Origin: Propionispira arboris | Lineage (GTDB): Bacteria > Bacillota > Negativicutes > Selenomonadales > Selenomonadaceae | Direction of reading: 5' to 3' | DNA: 52,724 nt | Assembly: GCF_900109225.1 (NCBI RefSeq) | Contig: NZ_FNZK01000027.1 | Coordinates: forward strand, 1-52,724 | In this document: positions 24,299-33,747 of the stretch, one piece after another | Numbering within the stretch: the stretch's first letter is position 1 | How the letters are laid out: each line of letters opens with the position of its first letter | Notes under the pieces: generated by a model | Databases searched by the model: none | Seen by the model: the letters and a program-made list of their open reading frames with translations, nothing else | Told to the model about the DNA's origin: nothing | Made by a program: the position numbers and the translations under genes

Positions 24299-25678
24299 TT
24301 ATTTGTTTTCTAAGCGAAGTTCTGCTTCCTGTGTCATTGCTGCGAGTTGTTTTTTGTGCCAGAAATAGGTGCAGACAACACAGGCACCATAGAAAATTCC
24401 AATGAGAGCAAGTCCGGTAACATTGGTTGTATTCATGATCTGCGTCAAGATATAGGTTACAGGGCTGCCGCCTTGATCAAGGGATGCGAACTGTGAAACG
24501 GAAGAGGTTACTTGGCCGGCATTTGCCGCAAGTACCGTATGGAGCCCAATCATTTGATTGGATATCCAGATCGTCATGAACATAACGATGGAGCCAGTAA
24601 TGAGTGTACGGAAGAGATTGCCACCGTGAACACCAACTGCCATAGCGATGAAGAAACCAATCGTTGGCAGATCACCAAAAGGTAGAATCTGATTGCCCGG
24701 AACAATGGCTGCAATAAAAATGGTAACTGGAATGAAGAGCAAAGATGCTGCAACTACAGCTGGGTCGCCAAGTAAAAGTGCGCAATCAAGACCTATATAG
24801 AAGGTCGAGTTTTTGAAATGTTTCTGTAGTACAGTTCTTGCTGTTTCAGATACAGGCAGCAAACCAGACATAATATGTTTTACAACTTGTGGCATCAGAA
24901 TGATGACTGCTGCCATTTGAATGCCAAGTGTGAGAACACCACGGACATCATAGCCTGCGAGAATACCAATAATAATACCCATGATAGCACCCATAATAGC
25001 TGGATCGCCAAGTGAACCAAAGTGTTTTTCGAAGCTTTCCAGATTGATGTCGATGTCTTTTATAATAGGAATACGATTGAGAATCAAATCTACCGGAACT
25101 GCAATCGGAGCGAACCAGCCGGTTGTTCCATGGGGCATGGCAATTCCTTTAAGACCAAAATATTTTTCAGTTACAGGTGCGAACCAGTCACCGATTTTGT
25201 AAGCATAAGCGGCATGAAGAGCTACACCGAGAATACCAAGTGTATAGCTGCCTGTAGCGATATTGATAATGGCACCGGTAAAGGCAAAATGCCAGATGTT
25301 CCAGATATCAATATTCACTACACGTGTGAGCTTTAATATGAGCATGAGAATATTGACGGCAATAGCAACGGGAATCGCAACAAGGGCTATACTGCTTGCC
25401 CAGGTCATAGGGGAGGAACCAGGCCAGCCAAGATCAATGATGTTCATAGAGATACCGAAGTTCGCTGACATTGCTTTCGCTGCCGGGGCCAGGTTATTGA
25501 GCATGAGCCCAATAACAAGTCCGATGCCGATAAAGCCGATACCAATGGATATACCAGATTTTAAAGCTTTGCCAAAGGATTGTCCAAGGCACATCGCAAC
25601 GATGAAGATAACGATAGGCAGCATGACCGCTGCACCGAGATCGACAAAATATTGTACACAGTATAGTATTGTTTCCAA
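24299..25678 (-). CDS. gatC: PTS galactitol-specific EIIC permease
   Basis: 459 residues. GatC pattern: GIGFIGIGLVIGLMLNNL, DLGWPGSSPMTWAS, DIWNIWHFAFTGAI, GLDCALLLGDPAVVAAS and a final helix ALIGIFYGACVVCTYFW. It is the membrane carrier that takes up galactitol as galactitol 1-phosphate. It follows gatB by about 50 bp in the minus-strand operon. With the plus-strand GatC-like proteins at 19272 and 43834 it forms a paralogue set in this window. Confidence 0.92.
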   Translation of the reverse strand: METILYCVQYFVDLGAAVMLPIVIFIVAMCLGQSFGKALKSGISIGIGFIGIGLVIGLMLNNLAPAAKAMSANFGISMNIIDLGWPGSSPMTWASSIALVAIPVAIAVNILMLILKLTRVVNIDIWNIWHFAFTGAIINIATGSYTLGILGVALHAAYAYKIGDWFAPVTEKYFGLKGIAMPHGTTGWFAPIAVPVDLILNRIPIIKDIDINLESFEKHFGSLGDPAIMGAIMGIIIGILAGYDVRGVLTLGIQMAAVIILMPQVVKHIMSGLLPVSETARTVLQKHFKNSTFYIGLDCALLLGDPAVVAASLLFIPVTIFIAAIVPGNQILPFGDLPTIGFFIAMAVGVHGGNLFRTLITGSIVMFMTIWISNQMIGLHTVLAANAGQVTSSVSQFASLDQGGSPVTYILTQIMNTTNVTGLALIGIFYGACVVCTYFWHKKQLAAMTQEAELRLENK

Positions 25679-25731
25679 ATAAAAAACCTCCTATTTCGAA
25701 TTATGCTTTTAAAATAAATACTGGCAGGGGA

Positions 25732-26007
25732 TTACTTTAAATAGGATAAAATTTGTTCTTCTGTTGTTTCTTTATTGATACCACTGAGAAAAGCCATACC
25801 ATTCACATAAGGTTTGCCAAAATCTTTTTTTATGCGCATGGTTGTAACAATAAGATCCACACCGTCGAGATTGCTTTCAATTTCTGACATACGTATTTGG
25901 ATAATTTCCACAGGAATCTGGTTGGCTTTGCAAAGGTCTTTAATTGCACTTGCAGCTACTGTTGAAGTTGCTACGGCACCGCCGCAGGCTACAATAATTT
26001 TTTTCAT
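25732..26007 (-). CDS. gatB: PTS galactitol-specific EIIB
   Basis: 91 residues with IIVACGGAVATSTVAAS (Cys8 phospho-site) and the SEIESNLDGVDLIVTTM core of GatB. It accepts phosphate from GatA and passes it to galactitol through GatC. It sits between gatA and gatC. Confidence 0.92.
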   Translation of the reverse strand: MKKIIVACGGAVATSTVAASAIKDLCKANQIPVEIIQIRMSEIESNLDGVDLIVTTMRIKKDFGKPYVNGMAFLSGINKETTEEQILSYLK

Positions 26008-26047
26008 GTTAAACGTCCGCCTTTTTCATATATTCTCGAATCGAGTG

Positions 26048-26515
26048 TTACTTGAGATTGTCCAGCATAAGCTGACACACTTCTTTGGCACTTGTTGTTT
26101 GCTGCATACATTGAACCAGTGTTTCTTGTTGAAATATGGCAAAGAGTTTCTGCAGCATATTTAAATGATTTTCGCTGCCATTTAAAGCAAGCATAAAGAG
26201 TAAGGTAACAGATACATTGTCATCAGGATTTTCCATGCTGTGGAATTGGACTGGCTGTTTCAGGCGTAATACAGCAATACCGTTTTTAAATACATTATCT
26301 TCCGGAGTTGCATGCGGGAGAGCAATGCCGCAGCTTGCAAGAACGATACCTGTAGGAAAGTTTATCTCTCTTTTGTGTATAGCTCCAATGTAGGAAGGAT
26401 GGATATAACCGTCCTGTACCATCATAGTACCCAGCAGGTTAATTGCTTCAGTACTGTCAGCAGCTGTTCCGTCCAGGCAAATCAACTTTTCATTCAATAA
26501 ATTTGTCATATTCAT
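26048..26515 (-). CDS. gatA: PTS galactitol-specific EIIA
   Basis: 155 residues from ATG 26515 (GAGGTG 9 nt upstream; a GTG four codons earlier overlaps that site). Phospho-histidine H68 lies in SCGIALPHATPED, with NFPTGIVL before it as in GatA. It gives phosphate from HPr to GatB. The PRD regulator gene ends 14 bp upstream, so regulator and gatABC are probably one transcript. Confidence 0.9.
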   Translation of the reverse strand: MNMTNLLNEKLICLDGTAADSTEAINLLGTMMVQDGYIHPSYIGAIHKREINFPTGIVLASCGIALPHATPEDNVFKNGIAVLRLKQPVQFHSMENPDDNVSVTLLFMLALNGSENHLNMLQKLFAIFQQETLVQCMQQTTSAKEVCQLMLDNLK

Positions 26516-26529
26516 TATTTTAATCACCT

Positions 26530-28458
26530 CTAAGAAAACTGCTTTTTGAAATTTTTGATGAATGCTTCATAGTTAGCATCATGAAGGATTTCTTTAACTC
26601 CATTGTCTTGGACAAGATATTTAAATAATTTGAGGAAAATCGTTTCCCATAATTTGAATTGTGATTTTGCAATACTGATCAGAAATACGAGTTGGACATG
26701 ATGTTCATCCCACATAATTGGTTTGTCTAAGATTAAAACAGCAATGGATGAGACGGGAGGATCGTTGTAAATGGGATGCGGAATTGCTACCAGATTGCCA
26801 ATTTCAGTTGGGGAGGCTTCTTCTCGCTCGAAGACAGAGGCTTTTGCTTCGTCATTCATAAAATTTTTACTTTTAAGCTGTTCTGTAAGAAATTCAAGAA
26901 TGTCTTCCTTGGTTTTAAACTGAAGACCGGTATTAAAACAGTCTTTATGAAAGAATGTCTCAATTTCAGTACCGGCATTCGTTTGTGGCGAAAAAAACTT
27001 TTGCTGCAGTAGCTGGAGTTCATTTTGATTTAAAAGGTGCTGAATCAAAATAATTTTATCAGATTGAATATGTTTGATGGGAACGGTCGTGATTACCATA
27101 TCTACATCGTCAATGATACGTTGTTCTAATTGATAACCAGGAATTGTATCGACAATTTTTATGCGGCTTTTGAAGTTTTCTTCAAGACATGTTCTAAGTA
27201 GAACGGCGGTACCGATACCTGTTGCACAAACGAGCAGTGCTCGTTTGACGCAAGCATCATTTTTGATATCCATACGGCTGAGAGCGGCACCAAAATGAAC
27301 CGCAATATAGCCAATTTCGTTTTCGTTGACGGTAATGTTCTCCTGTGTTTCAAGGTAGTGGCTGGCGATAACCGCAATTTGAAAGGCTAATGGATATTCA
27401 GATTTGATAACTTCCAATACATCATTGCGGATATTCATTTGAAAACGCATGCGTGGTATGGATGTTTTTAAGTGCAGTGCCAGCCATTGGATGAGCACTT
27501 CATCTTTAGAAAAATCAATGCTTACATTTTCGTTGATAACAAGGAGTATTTTTTTTACCATTTCTATAGTACGATCAAGCGCTGCATCATCGACATCCAT
27601 GTATTTTTTACTAGTCATAAGATGCTGCGTTAGGTAGTACACCTCACTTGTAGCTACGTCAATGGACATTTCGCGATAGATTTCTTCAAAGATCGAAGCA
27701 GCAACTTCAAATTCTTTTGTTTTTTCCATCATTTTTGTTTGGCTGACGGTGTAGACCATGTAGTTTTCTTGATTGGCGCGCTTCATAGCGATTGCTATGT
27801 GGATGAGCAGATTTTGCACAGCCATGTCGGTTAGTCGAATTTCATAGGCTGTAATGACACGTAAAATAATTTTTTCGACAGCATCCAGATCTATTGTTTT
27901 AAATAGCTGTCGATAGAAATCTTCTTTGGCGATGGCATTTGTTTCTTTTCGATCCGAACAATATTCTGCCAAAAAATAGCGGAGCTTTGCCTCATTGCCA
28001 CTAATTTGCATACCTTGTGTTTTGTAGGTTCTGAATTCTAAATCATATACGGCCAGTTTTTTTGCAGCTTCTTTTAAGCTGTTTTTTAGGGTGGAAAGGC
28101 TGATGAAAAGATCATTTGCCAATTGTTGCTGTGTGAGAGGTTTATTTTCCAATGCACCTTGTAGAAATTTTTGCAGGATAAAGGCTACTCTGTCGTCCAT
28201 GGATCCAATATAGATACCAGGCATTTGATCCGTCAATTTTCTAAATAAATTTGTATCAAATATTTCTAGTGTATATCCGGAACGGGTGTCTGAATGAATT
28301 CTGGCCCCCTTTGATTCAAGTGTAGTGGAAGTGTTTTTAACATCCGTGCGGATTGTTCGGGAAGAGACGCCAATCCGTTTAGAAAGTTCCTCGCCCGTCA
28401 GACCATCTTGGTGTTGTTGGAGCAGCCTTATGATTTTTTGCTGTCTTTCACTTAGCAT
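26530..28458 (-). CDS. PRD-containing transcriptional activator of the galactitol operon
   Basis: 642 residues from ATG 28458 (AAAGGA upstream). Order: HTH (LTGEELSKRIGVSSRTIRTDVK), second HTH (QQLANDLFISLSTLKNSLKEA), two PRDs (LLIHIAIAMKRANQ; IGYIAVHFGAALSRMD), EIIB-like domain with VCATGIGTAVLL (Cys kept) and EIIA with NLVAIPHPIYN. Phosphorylation of these sites by the PTS would tune activity. It is nearly a twin of the regulator at 40920. The likely binding sites are ATTTCC-N9-GGAAAT at 28524 and 29746. Confidence 0.9.
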   Translation of the reverse strand: MLSERQQKIIRLLQQHQDGLTGEELSKRIGVSSRTIRTDVKNTSTTLESKGARIHSDTRSGYTLEIFDTNLFRKLTDQMPGIYIGSMDDRVAFILQKFLQGALENKPLTQQQLANDLFISLSTLKNSLKEAAKKLAVYDLEFRTYKTQGMQISGNEAKLRYFLAEYCSDRKETNAIAKEDFYRQLFKTIDLDAVEKIILRVITAYEIRLTDMAVQNLLIHIAIAMKRANQENYMVYTVSQTKMMEKTKEFEVAASIFEEIYREMSIDVATSEVYYLTQHLMTSKKYMDVDDAALDRTIEMVKKILLVINENVSIDFSKDEVLIQWLALHLKTSIPRMRFQMNIRNDVLEVIKSEYPLAFQIAVIASHYLETQENITVNENEIGYIAVHFGAALSRMDIKNDACVKRALLVCATGIGTAVLLRTCLEENFKSRIKIVDTIPGYQLEQRIIDDVDMVITTVPIKHIQSDKIILIQHLLNQNELQLLQQKFFSPQTNAGTEIETFFHKDCFNTGLQFKTKEDILEFLTEQLKSKNFMNDEAKASVFEREEASPTEIGNLVAIPHPIYNDPPVSSIAVLILDKPIMWDEHHVQLVFLISIAKSQFKLWETIFLKLFKYLVQDNGVKEILHDANYEAFIKNFKKQFS

Positions 28459-28523
28459 CGTTGTCAATCCTTTCTGCCTTAAAACAAGTGTATCAAAAAG
28501 CGGTAAAAGCGCATAGGCTGTCT

Positions 28524-28594
28524 ATTTCCTTTCATTGAGGAAATATTTTGTGAATTTATTATGTTTTTCCTAAAGTACTTTTTCATGAGGAAAT
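28524..28594. promoter_or_regulatory. Inverted repeats before the PRD regulator-gatABC genes
   Basis: ATTTCC-TTTCATTGA-GGAAAT (28524-28544) is a 21-bp dyad. A second half-site TTTCATGAGGAAAT (28581-28594), paired with TTTCC at 28566-28570, lies 50 bp away. The form ATTTCC-N9-GGAAAT is the same as before gatD (29746-29766). It lies 66 bp upstream of the regulator start, suiting an autoregulated activator. Confidence 0.6.
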
Positions 28595-28622
28595 TATACC
28601 GCTTCGTCATGTATATACTATA

Positions 28623-29666
28623 TTACATTATATACATAACTTTTAATGTTTTTTTCTCTTTTGCTAACAAGGTATCAAAAGCTTCATAGCCAGCAGAAAG
28701 CGGAAATGTGTGTGTGATGATTTCGTCTACTTTTACTTTACCTGATTTGAGGTATTCAACAGCTGCGGTCCATTCGTTACCAGGAAATGGGGCCGAATAA
28801 CTCATCCAGGAGCCGGTGATATTGAGTTCACCACGCAGGATGAGTTCGAATGTACTTGCCGGAATTGTGATATCACGCTGTGCCGTACCAATATAGACTA
28901 CATGGCCGTTCTTCTTTACAAGCGTGAGTATTTGCGTCTGGAGAGCATTTACTCCGGCTGTTTCAAATGCATAATCTACTTTACCATGTTCTTCAAAATA
29001 GGCGGTTACATTCACTTTTCCCGAATTGATGGTCTTATATGCGCCAAGCTTTTTGGCAAGCGTAAGTTTGGCTTCGTCAATATCAATGACATAAACTTGT
29101 TCGATACCTTTGGCTTTGAGGCATTGCAGTGTGAGAATGCCAATCGTACCGCAGCCATAAACTATGGCGGATTTGCCGCTATCCAGTTGCTTGACCCGTT
29201 CGATGCCGTGAATAGCTACGGTAATTGGTTCAATACAGGCTGCTTGTTCGTAAGAAACGTTGTCAGCAATTGGTACAACATTACGTGCTGGTACAACTAC
29301 ATATTCTGCCATGGCCCCATTTTGACGCGAGCCAATGAATGAATAATTCATGCACATCGCAGGCTTTCCTTTGGCACAATTATCACAGGTATAACAAGGA
29401 ATCAGCGGCGCTGCTGTCACGCGGTCACCTTTTTTTACATTTTTTACCTGCGTACCAAGTTCAGTGATTTCACCGGAAAACTCATGACCAATGATGATGG
29501 GATAAGAATGGACGCCGCCGTCTTTGGCACGGGGAATATCCGACCCGCAAATACCGCAGGCATGTACTTTAATGAGAACTTCGTTTTCTTTTACTTGCGG
29601 AATGGGAACGTCTTTATAGACAAGTTCCTTTACGCCTTCGACAAGAAGGGCTTTCATTGTTTTCAT
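28623..29666 (-). CDS. gatD: Galactitol-1-phosphate 5-dehydrogenase
   Basis: 347 residues from ATG 29666 (AAAGGAG 8 nt upstream; the frame is open much further but without a site). Zinc dehydrogenase marks are ACGICGSDIPR, GHEFSGEI, the structural zinc set CYTCDNCAKGKPAMC, and IVYGCGTIGI in the NAD fold; NITGSWMSYSAPFPGNEW is a GatD signature. It oxidises galactitol 1-phosphate to tagatose 6-phosphate with NAD. It is the first gene of the minus-strand galactitol set, with its own promoter region. Confidence 0.9.
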   Translation of the reverse strand: MKTMKALLVEGVKELVYKDVPIPQVKENEVLIKVHACGICGSDIPRAKDGGVHSYPIIIGHEFSGEITELGTQVKNVKKGDRVTAAPLIPCYTCDNCAKGKPAMCMNYSFIGSRQNGAMAEYVVVPARNVVPIADNVSYEQAACIEPITVAIHGIERVKQLDSGKSAIVYGCGTIGILTLQCLKAKGIEQVYVIDIDEAKLTLAKKLGAYKTINSGKVNVTAYFEEHGKVDYAFETAGVNALQTQILTLVKKNGHVVYIGTAQRDITIPASTFELILRGELNITGSWMSYSAPFPGNEWTAAVEYLKSGKVKVDEIITHTFPLSAGYEAFDTLLAKEKKTLKVMYIM

Positions 29667-29745
29667 AAAATCGCTCCTTTTGTATTTTGTCACTTTTTTG
29701 ACAAACCAAGTGTAACAAAAAGATTCTCTACGCCATAGTCTGAAA

Positions 29746-29766
29746 ATTTCCGCATAGAAGGGAAAT
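29746..29766. promoter_or_regulatory. Operator-like inverted repeat before gatD
   Basis: ATTTCC-GCATAGAAG-GGAAAT lies 80 bp upstream of the gatD start. The same half-sites occur at 28524 and 16260, and the inner GCATAGAAG recurs in the reverse complement of 16260-16281. The remaining gap 29667-29981 holds the gatD promoter region, which I cannot define, and a rightward promoter. Confidence 0.62.
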
Positions 29767-29899
29767 CGAGAGGGGCGAAAGACATCTATGTGTAATGCTG
29801 CGACAAAATAAACTAAAGGTTTTGCCTGAGAAGAAATATTAATCACAGGTTTAATTATGAAGTAATATTTTTTGTAAATCGCATTCCACTAGCTTTTTC

Positions 29900-29928
29900 T
29901 TGTTTGCAGCAATCGGGTCTTATATAAT
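29900..29928 (+). promoter_or_regulatory. Promoter of the class II aldolase gene
   Basis: TTGTTT (29900-29905), 17-bp spacer, TATAAT (29923-29928), 53 bp before the likely start at 29982. Confidence 0.65.
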
Positions 29929-29981
29929 AAGAACATAGAGTTATTTCATGAATCGTTAAATTATTGTTGAGGAGTATGGAT

Positions 29982-30632
29982 ATGGATCATAATTTAAAAA
30001 AAGAAATTATTCAGTATGCAAAAATTTTAGAGGCGCAGGGGCTCGTAAATCCGCTTGAAGGTAATATATCAATTTTGGATCGAACGGCAGGTGAGCTTTA
30101 TATTACTCCATCCGGTACCAGAAAAACTTTACTTACAGAAGATATGATTGCTGTTATGAAAGGGGAACAGCAAATTGGCGGGACACGGAAAAGATCAAGT
30201 GAATATCTTTTACATGAAGCAGCCCTGCGGGCTCGTCCTGATTGCAATGCTGTAGTACATGCTCATGCGCCTTATTTAACAGCCTATGCTTATTGTAATA
30301 AAAGTATCAATATCAGATGTTCGACGACGTTTGGTTTGTTTTTTGGAGATATTCCCTGTTTGCCATATGGTGAACCAGGTACGGTTCATATTGCCGATGG
30401 TATTGAAGAGGCAATGAAAGAGCATGAACTTATTTTATTAGCGAATCATGGCTGTGTTTGTATTGGCAAAACGATGGAAAATGCAGTAAGTATTCTGGAA
30501 GCCGCGGAAGCAGTTATGAAAATTTATCAAATGGCAAAAACGGTCGGTGAGATAAGTGATCTTTCCCCTGAACAATGGGAACAACTGGGCAACAATCATC
30601 CAGGACGGAAGTCAACAGTTCTACATAGATAG
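29982..30632 (+). CDS. Class II aldolase/adducin-family protein
   Basis: 216 residues, start at ATG 29982 because GAGGAG lies 7 nt before it (ATG 29976 is too close). Motifs: LEGNISILDR, TPSGTRKTLL, KRSSEYLLH with the expected Glu, zinc ligands VVHAHAPYL and LANHGCVCIG. It is a FucA/AraD-type aldolase or epimerase, or a methylthioribulose-phosphate dehydratase relative. It is divergent from gatD and followed by MerR and MATE genes, so its pathway is not obvious. Confidence 0.82.
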   Translation: MDHNLKKEIIQYAKILEAQGLVNPLEGNISILDRTAGELYITPSGTRKTLLTEDMIAVMKGEQQIGGTRKRSSEYLLHEAALRARPDCNAVVHAHAPYLTAYAYCNKSINIRCSTTFGLFFGDIPCLPYGEPGTVHIADGIEEAMKEHELILLANHGCVCIGKTMENAVSILEAAEAVMKIYQMAKTVGEISDLSPEQWEQLGNNHPGRKSTVLHR

Positions 30633-30662
30633 GCTGTTATTAATGAAGGCAGGTTTTTACAT

Positions 30663-31469
30663 ATGAACGAAACATGGTCTATCGGTGAAGTGGCAAAGCT
30701 TTTTTCTGTTTCGACGGATACGCTGCGTTATTATGAGAAAATGGGACTGTTGGCTTCACACAAAAATCAGGAAAATGGGTATCGGTATTATTCATATGAT
30801 GAAATTGTCGTTTTAATGGATATTTTATTTTTTCGTAATATGGAGTTATCAATTCAGGATATTAAACAGATGATCACGAAAATGGATGTTGGTGATATCA
30901 AAAATATCCTTTATCAAAATCAAAAACTTGTTGAGCATAGGATACAGGAACTGCAAAAGTTGCAGACGATGATTACACAGGTTGCGTTACAATATAAATC
31001 ATGCGAGGAACGTTTGGGGCAGTTTAAAATAGTTACGGCACCAAGCTTTCAATATAAACTTATGAGTCATCAGGAAGACGATCTTGTTAGTATGATTCGC
31101 GAATATAAAAAAGAAGACTGGATTGATGATCGTATACGTTACATGCTGTTTGTAGATGCGGCGGATCTCGTAGAAAATGCAAATTTTTGTTTAGCACATG
31201 TTGGCTTTAGTATTGAAAAAGCAAATTTTAGTATGCTTCCGTCGTGGGAGGCTAAAAACTTTTTATCGCTGCCGGAAGCAGAGTATTTATATACGATTCT
31301 TGGAACGACTTATGTAGAGAGTGAAAATGATATATTGCAAAAAACCTTACAATATATTCAAGAATCAGGAAGAGAAGTCGCCGGAGATATGGTTGGTCGT
31401 TATATGGCCAGTTCTCATAAAGATGGTCTGGATTACTATGAAATATGGATTGCTTTGGCAAAAACTTGA
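30663..31469 (+). CDS. MerR-family regulator with a large C-terminal domain
   Basis: 268 residues. The MerR winged HTH is at the N-terminus (SIGEVAKLFSVSTDTLRYYEKMGLL, then NGYRYYSYDEI), followed by a coiled linker (QNQKLVEHRIQELQKLQTMI) and a C-terminal effector-binding-like domain. Members of this type bind multiple drugs or lipophilic cations. It lies 30 bp after the aldolase gene and 42 bp before a MATE pump, so it very likely controls that pump. Confidence 0.87.
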   Translation: MNETWSIGEVAKLFSVSTDTLRYYEKMGLLASHKNQENGYRYYSYDEIVVLMDILFFRNMELSIQDIKQMITKMDVGDIKNILYQNQKLVEHRIQELQKLQTMITQVALQYKSCEERLGQFKIVTAPSFQYKLMSHQEDDLVSMIREYKKEDWIDDRIRYMLFVDAADLVENANFCLAHVGFSIEKANFSMLPSWEAKNFLSLPEAEYLYTILGTTYVESENDILQKTLQYIQESGREVAGDMVGRYMASSHKDGLDYYEIWIALAKT

Positions 31470-31511
31470 CATTGGATCTACTCCAAGCTTTATCATCTTA
31501 ATTGGGTGATA

Positions 31512-32849
31512 ATGATGAATGGAAATATCTTAGGTGAAGAGAAGATTACGACATTGTTTCTGAAATATACAATTCCAGCCGTTTCAGGAATGTTGTTTTT
31601 GGGCTTAAACACGATTGTTGATGGTTTTTTTGTTGGTATCTATATTGGCGTAGATGCATTAGCAAGTGTGAATATTGCGATGCCTTTTTTGAGTTTGTTA
31701 ATTGCATTGGGTGTCGTTATCGGTATTGGTACGCAAAGTCTGGTAGGTAAATATTTGGGTGCAAACAATATTAAGGCGGCAAATGATACGTTTATAACAG
31801 CACTTAGTTTGATTACGGGCAGCTCGGTTCTGCTGGCAGCTTCGGCTCTTTGCTTTACAAAAGAAATGGCTGGTTTATTGGGGGCGAATGAACATTTGCT
31901 GCCAATGGTAACGATGTATATTTATTATACGAGCTGGTTTTTACCGTTTTTTGCTATTATGTTTGTTTTGGATTATGTGTTAAAAATTATGGGGAATCCC
32001 TTCTATTCGATGATGATTCTGGTCGTGGCTGTCATCGGGCACATGTTGTTGAATTATTTGTTGATTGTACAATTGGGCTGGGGGATAGAAGGTTCGGCCT
32101 TTGCTATCGGAATTAGTTATACAATCGCTTTTATCTTGTCGCTGTTGCCGTTTCTTATGGGTAAAACCAGTCTGAAATTATTTCAGGGCAGCTTTAAAAA
32201 ACCTTTGGCACACCAGATTCTTTATACGGGTTCTTCTGAAGGCGTTGCCGAAATCGGAACGGGTGTCACGACTTTTTTGTTTAATATTACGCTCATGCGC
32301 TATGTTGGCGAAGTCGGTGTAGCTGCTTTTACCGCGATTGGCTATTTGTCTTTTATCGGTAATAATATACTGATCGGTTTATCAGACGGTGTTGGGGCCA
32401 TTATCAGCTATAATTATGGCAGCGGAAAAATGGAACGGGTCAAAGAGGCTTTGAAGCTTGCTTGCGGTTCGGCTGTAGTGATTGGTATCGGTTTGTTTGC
32501 GGTGATTTCACTGTATGCGCAGGAAATTATTCAAGTGTTTATTGAATCAGGCAATGAACGTGTGATTGCGTTTGCCGTATATGGTGCACACTTATATGCA
32601 CTGGCATTTTTAGTAAATGGATTTAATATCATTGCATCAGGTTATTTTACGGCTATTTGCCGCCCTCAAAGTTCCGTTTTGATTGCGTTAAGTAAAGGTA
32701 TTGTCTGGATTGGGGTGGGCGTTCTTGTTTTGCCGCAATTTTTTGGCATAAAAGGTATTTGGCTGACGGTGCCAGCAGCGGAAGTCTTGACGCTGTTTTT
32801 GTCGCTCGTGTTATTATACAGACACTTTCGTCCTAAACTTGGTTCATAA
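31512..32849 (+). CDS. MATE-family efflux transporter
   Basis: About 446 residues, 12 helices in two similar halves. MATE pattern: FLKYTIPAVSGMLFLGLNTIVDGFFVGIYIG, MPFLSLLIALGVVIGIG, GNPFYSMMI and QPQSS-like RPQSSVL near the end. It exports cationic drugs using a sodium or proton gradient. The start is unclear (GTG 31506, ATG 31512 or 31515); the site GGGTGAT is weak and may depend on coupling to the MerR gene. A strong terminator follows. Confidence 0.88.
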   Translation: MMNGNILGEEKITTLFLKYTIPAVSGMLFLGLNTIVDGFFVGIYIGVDALASVNIAMPFLSLLIALGVVIGIGTQSLVGKYLGANNIKAANDTFITALSLITGSSVLLAASALCFTKEMAGLLGANEHLLPMVTMYIYYTSWFLPFFAIMFVLDYVLKIMGNPFYSMMILVVAVIGHMLLNYLLIVQLGWGIEGSAFAIGISYTIAFILSLLPFLMGKTSLKLFQGSFKKPLAHQILYTGSSEGVAEIGTGVTTFLFNITLMRYVGEVGVAAFTAIGYLSFIGNNILIGLSDGVGAIISYNYGSGKMERVKEALKLACGSAVVIGIGLFAVISLYAQEIIQVFIESGNERVIAFAVYGAHLYALAFLVNGFNIIASGYFTAICRPQSSVLIALSKGIVWIGVGVLVLPQFFGIKGIWLTVPAAEVLTLFLSLVLLYRHFRPKLGS

Positions 32850-32866
32850 ATCGTTTTTGATGTAAG

Positions 32867-32907
32867 AAAAGCAGCAGAAAAATCCTTGCGATTTTTCTGC
32901 TGCTTTT
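32867..32907 (+). terminator. Terminator after the MATE gene
   Basis: AAAAGCAGCAGAAAAATC pairs with GATTTTTCTGCTGCTTTTT around a CCTTGC-type loop, with a T run. Confidence 0.88.
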
Positions 32908-33001
32908 TGTTTTGGCCGTTATTTTTAGAAAAACACACCTATCTTCATCAAATGAGTGATTTTTTAGTTTTGAAATATACTACGTAAGCGGGTTTTTGAC
33001 A

Positions 33002-33054
33002 TTTTTTTCTCTTCAAGTAACACAATTGTATTGTGTTACTTGAAGAGAAAAAAA
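33002..33054. repeat. 25-bp perfect inverted repeat beside the recombinase gene
   Basis: Positions 33002-33026 are the exact reverse complement of 33030-33054 with a 3-nt centre (TGT), ending in T7 and A7. It could terminate transcription from both sides. Its core GTAACACAATTGTATTGTGTTAC-type 23-mer (33017-33039) recurs with one change on the other side of the recombinase gene at 33748-33770. That second copy is better explained by a protein-binding or recombination site. Confidence 0.7.
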
Positions 33055-33123
33055 TACACTCTATATCTTAGATACGACATTTCCAATTCTATTCCTTCTA
33101 TTTATACTAAATAATGTCATTTA

Positions 33124-33672
33124 TCATAAATTTAAATTTATATAAATTGTATCTAATTCATCTTTTGTAATACCTATATAGGCCAAAGTAACACTAGGTG
33201 CAGAATGATTCAAAAGTTTTTGAATTCTGGTTACATCGGCACCGCCTTTATATGCCCAATAACCAAATGTTTTTCGTAGTGTATGTGTCCCGATTGCTTC
33301 CGTTATACCGATTGCCCGAGCCGCAATATTCATGATTCTATAAGCCTGTACGCGGGTAATTGGCTGCTGACTTTTTTTGCTTTTAAAAAGCCAGCCACTG
33401 TCGCGGTTTGTACTTAAAAGATATTCATTTATCGTTTTTTTACACGTTTCAGATAGTGGGAAATCTTTTATTTTACCAGTTTTCTTCTCCTGGATAATAA
33501 TTCGATCACGATTTTTAATATCAGTTACCTTTAGTGATAATAAATCAGAAATTCTTAAACCACTGTTAATTCCCAGGACAAAAAGCAGGCAGTCACGGAT
33601 ATTTCGATTTTTTAAATACTGTTTCATTTCATTAATTTGTTGTTTGTCACGAATTGGTTCTACATATTTCAT
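33124..33672 (-). CDS. Small tyrosine recombinase/integrase-family protein
   Basis: 182 residues from ATG 33672 (AAGGTGAGAG upstream; GTG 33684 overlaps the site). It keeps the catalytic set: Arg in SGLRISDLLSL, a Lys in the KKTGK hairpin, HTLRKTFGYW, LLNHSAPSVTLAYIGI with the Tyr nucleophile. It lacks the N-terminal arm and core-binding domain of full integrases, as in FimB-size recombinases. It stands alone between operons. Matching palindromes lie on both sides, so it may invert or excise its own locus or be regulated there. Confidence 0.85.
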   Translation of the reverse strand: MKYVEPIRDKQQINEMKQYLKNRNIRDCLLFVLGINSGLRISDLLSLKVTDIKNRDRIIIQEKKTGKIKDFPLSETCKKTINEYLLSTNRDSGWLFKSKKSQQPITRVQAYRIMNIAARAIGITEAIGTHTLRKTFGYWAYKGGADVTRIQKLLNHSAPSVTLAYIGITKDELDTIYINLNL

Positions 33673-33747
33673 TATTACTCTCACCTTATCTAATGTTTCT
33701 TATTATATAAATATAATACATTATAATACATTAGTATATAGATATAT

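Noticed and set aside
29667-29846. Upstream extension of gatD by 60 codons
   Set aside because: The extra residues have no family match, cross the operator-like repeat at 29746, and ATG 29666 has a good AAAGGAG site.
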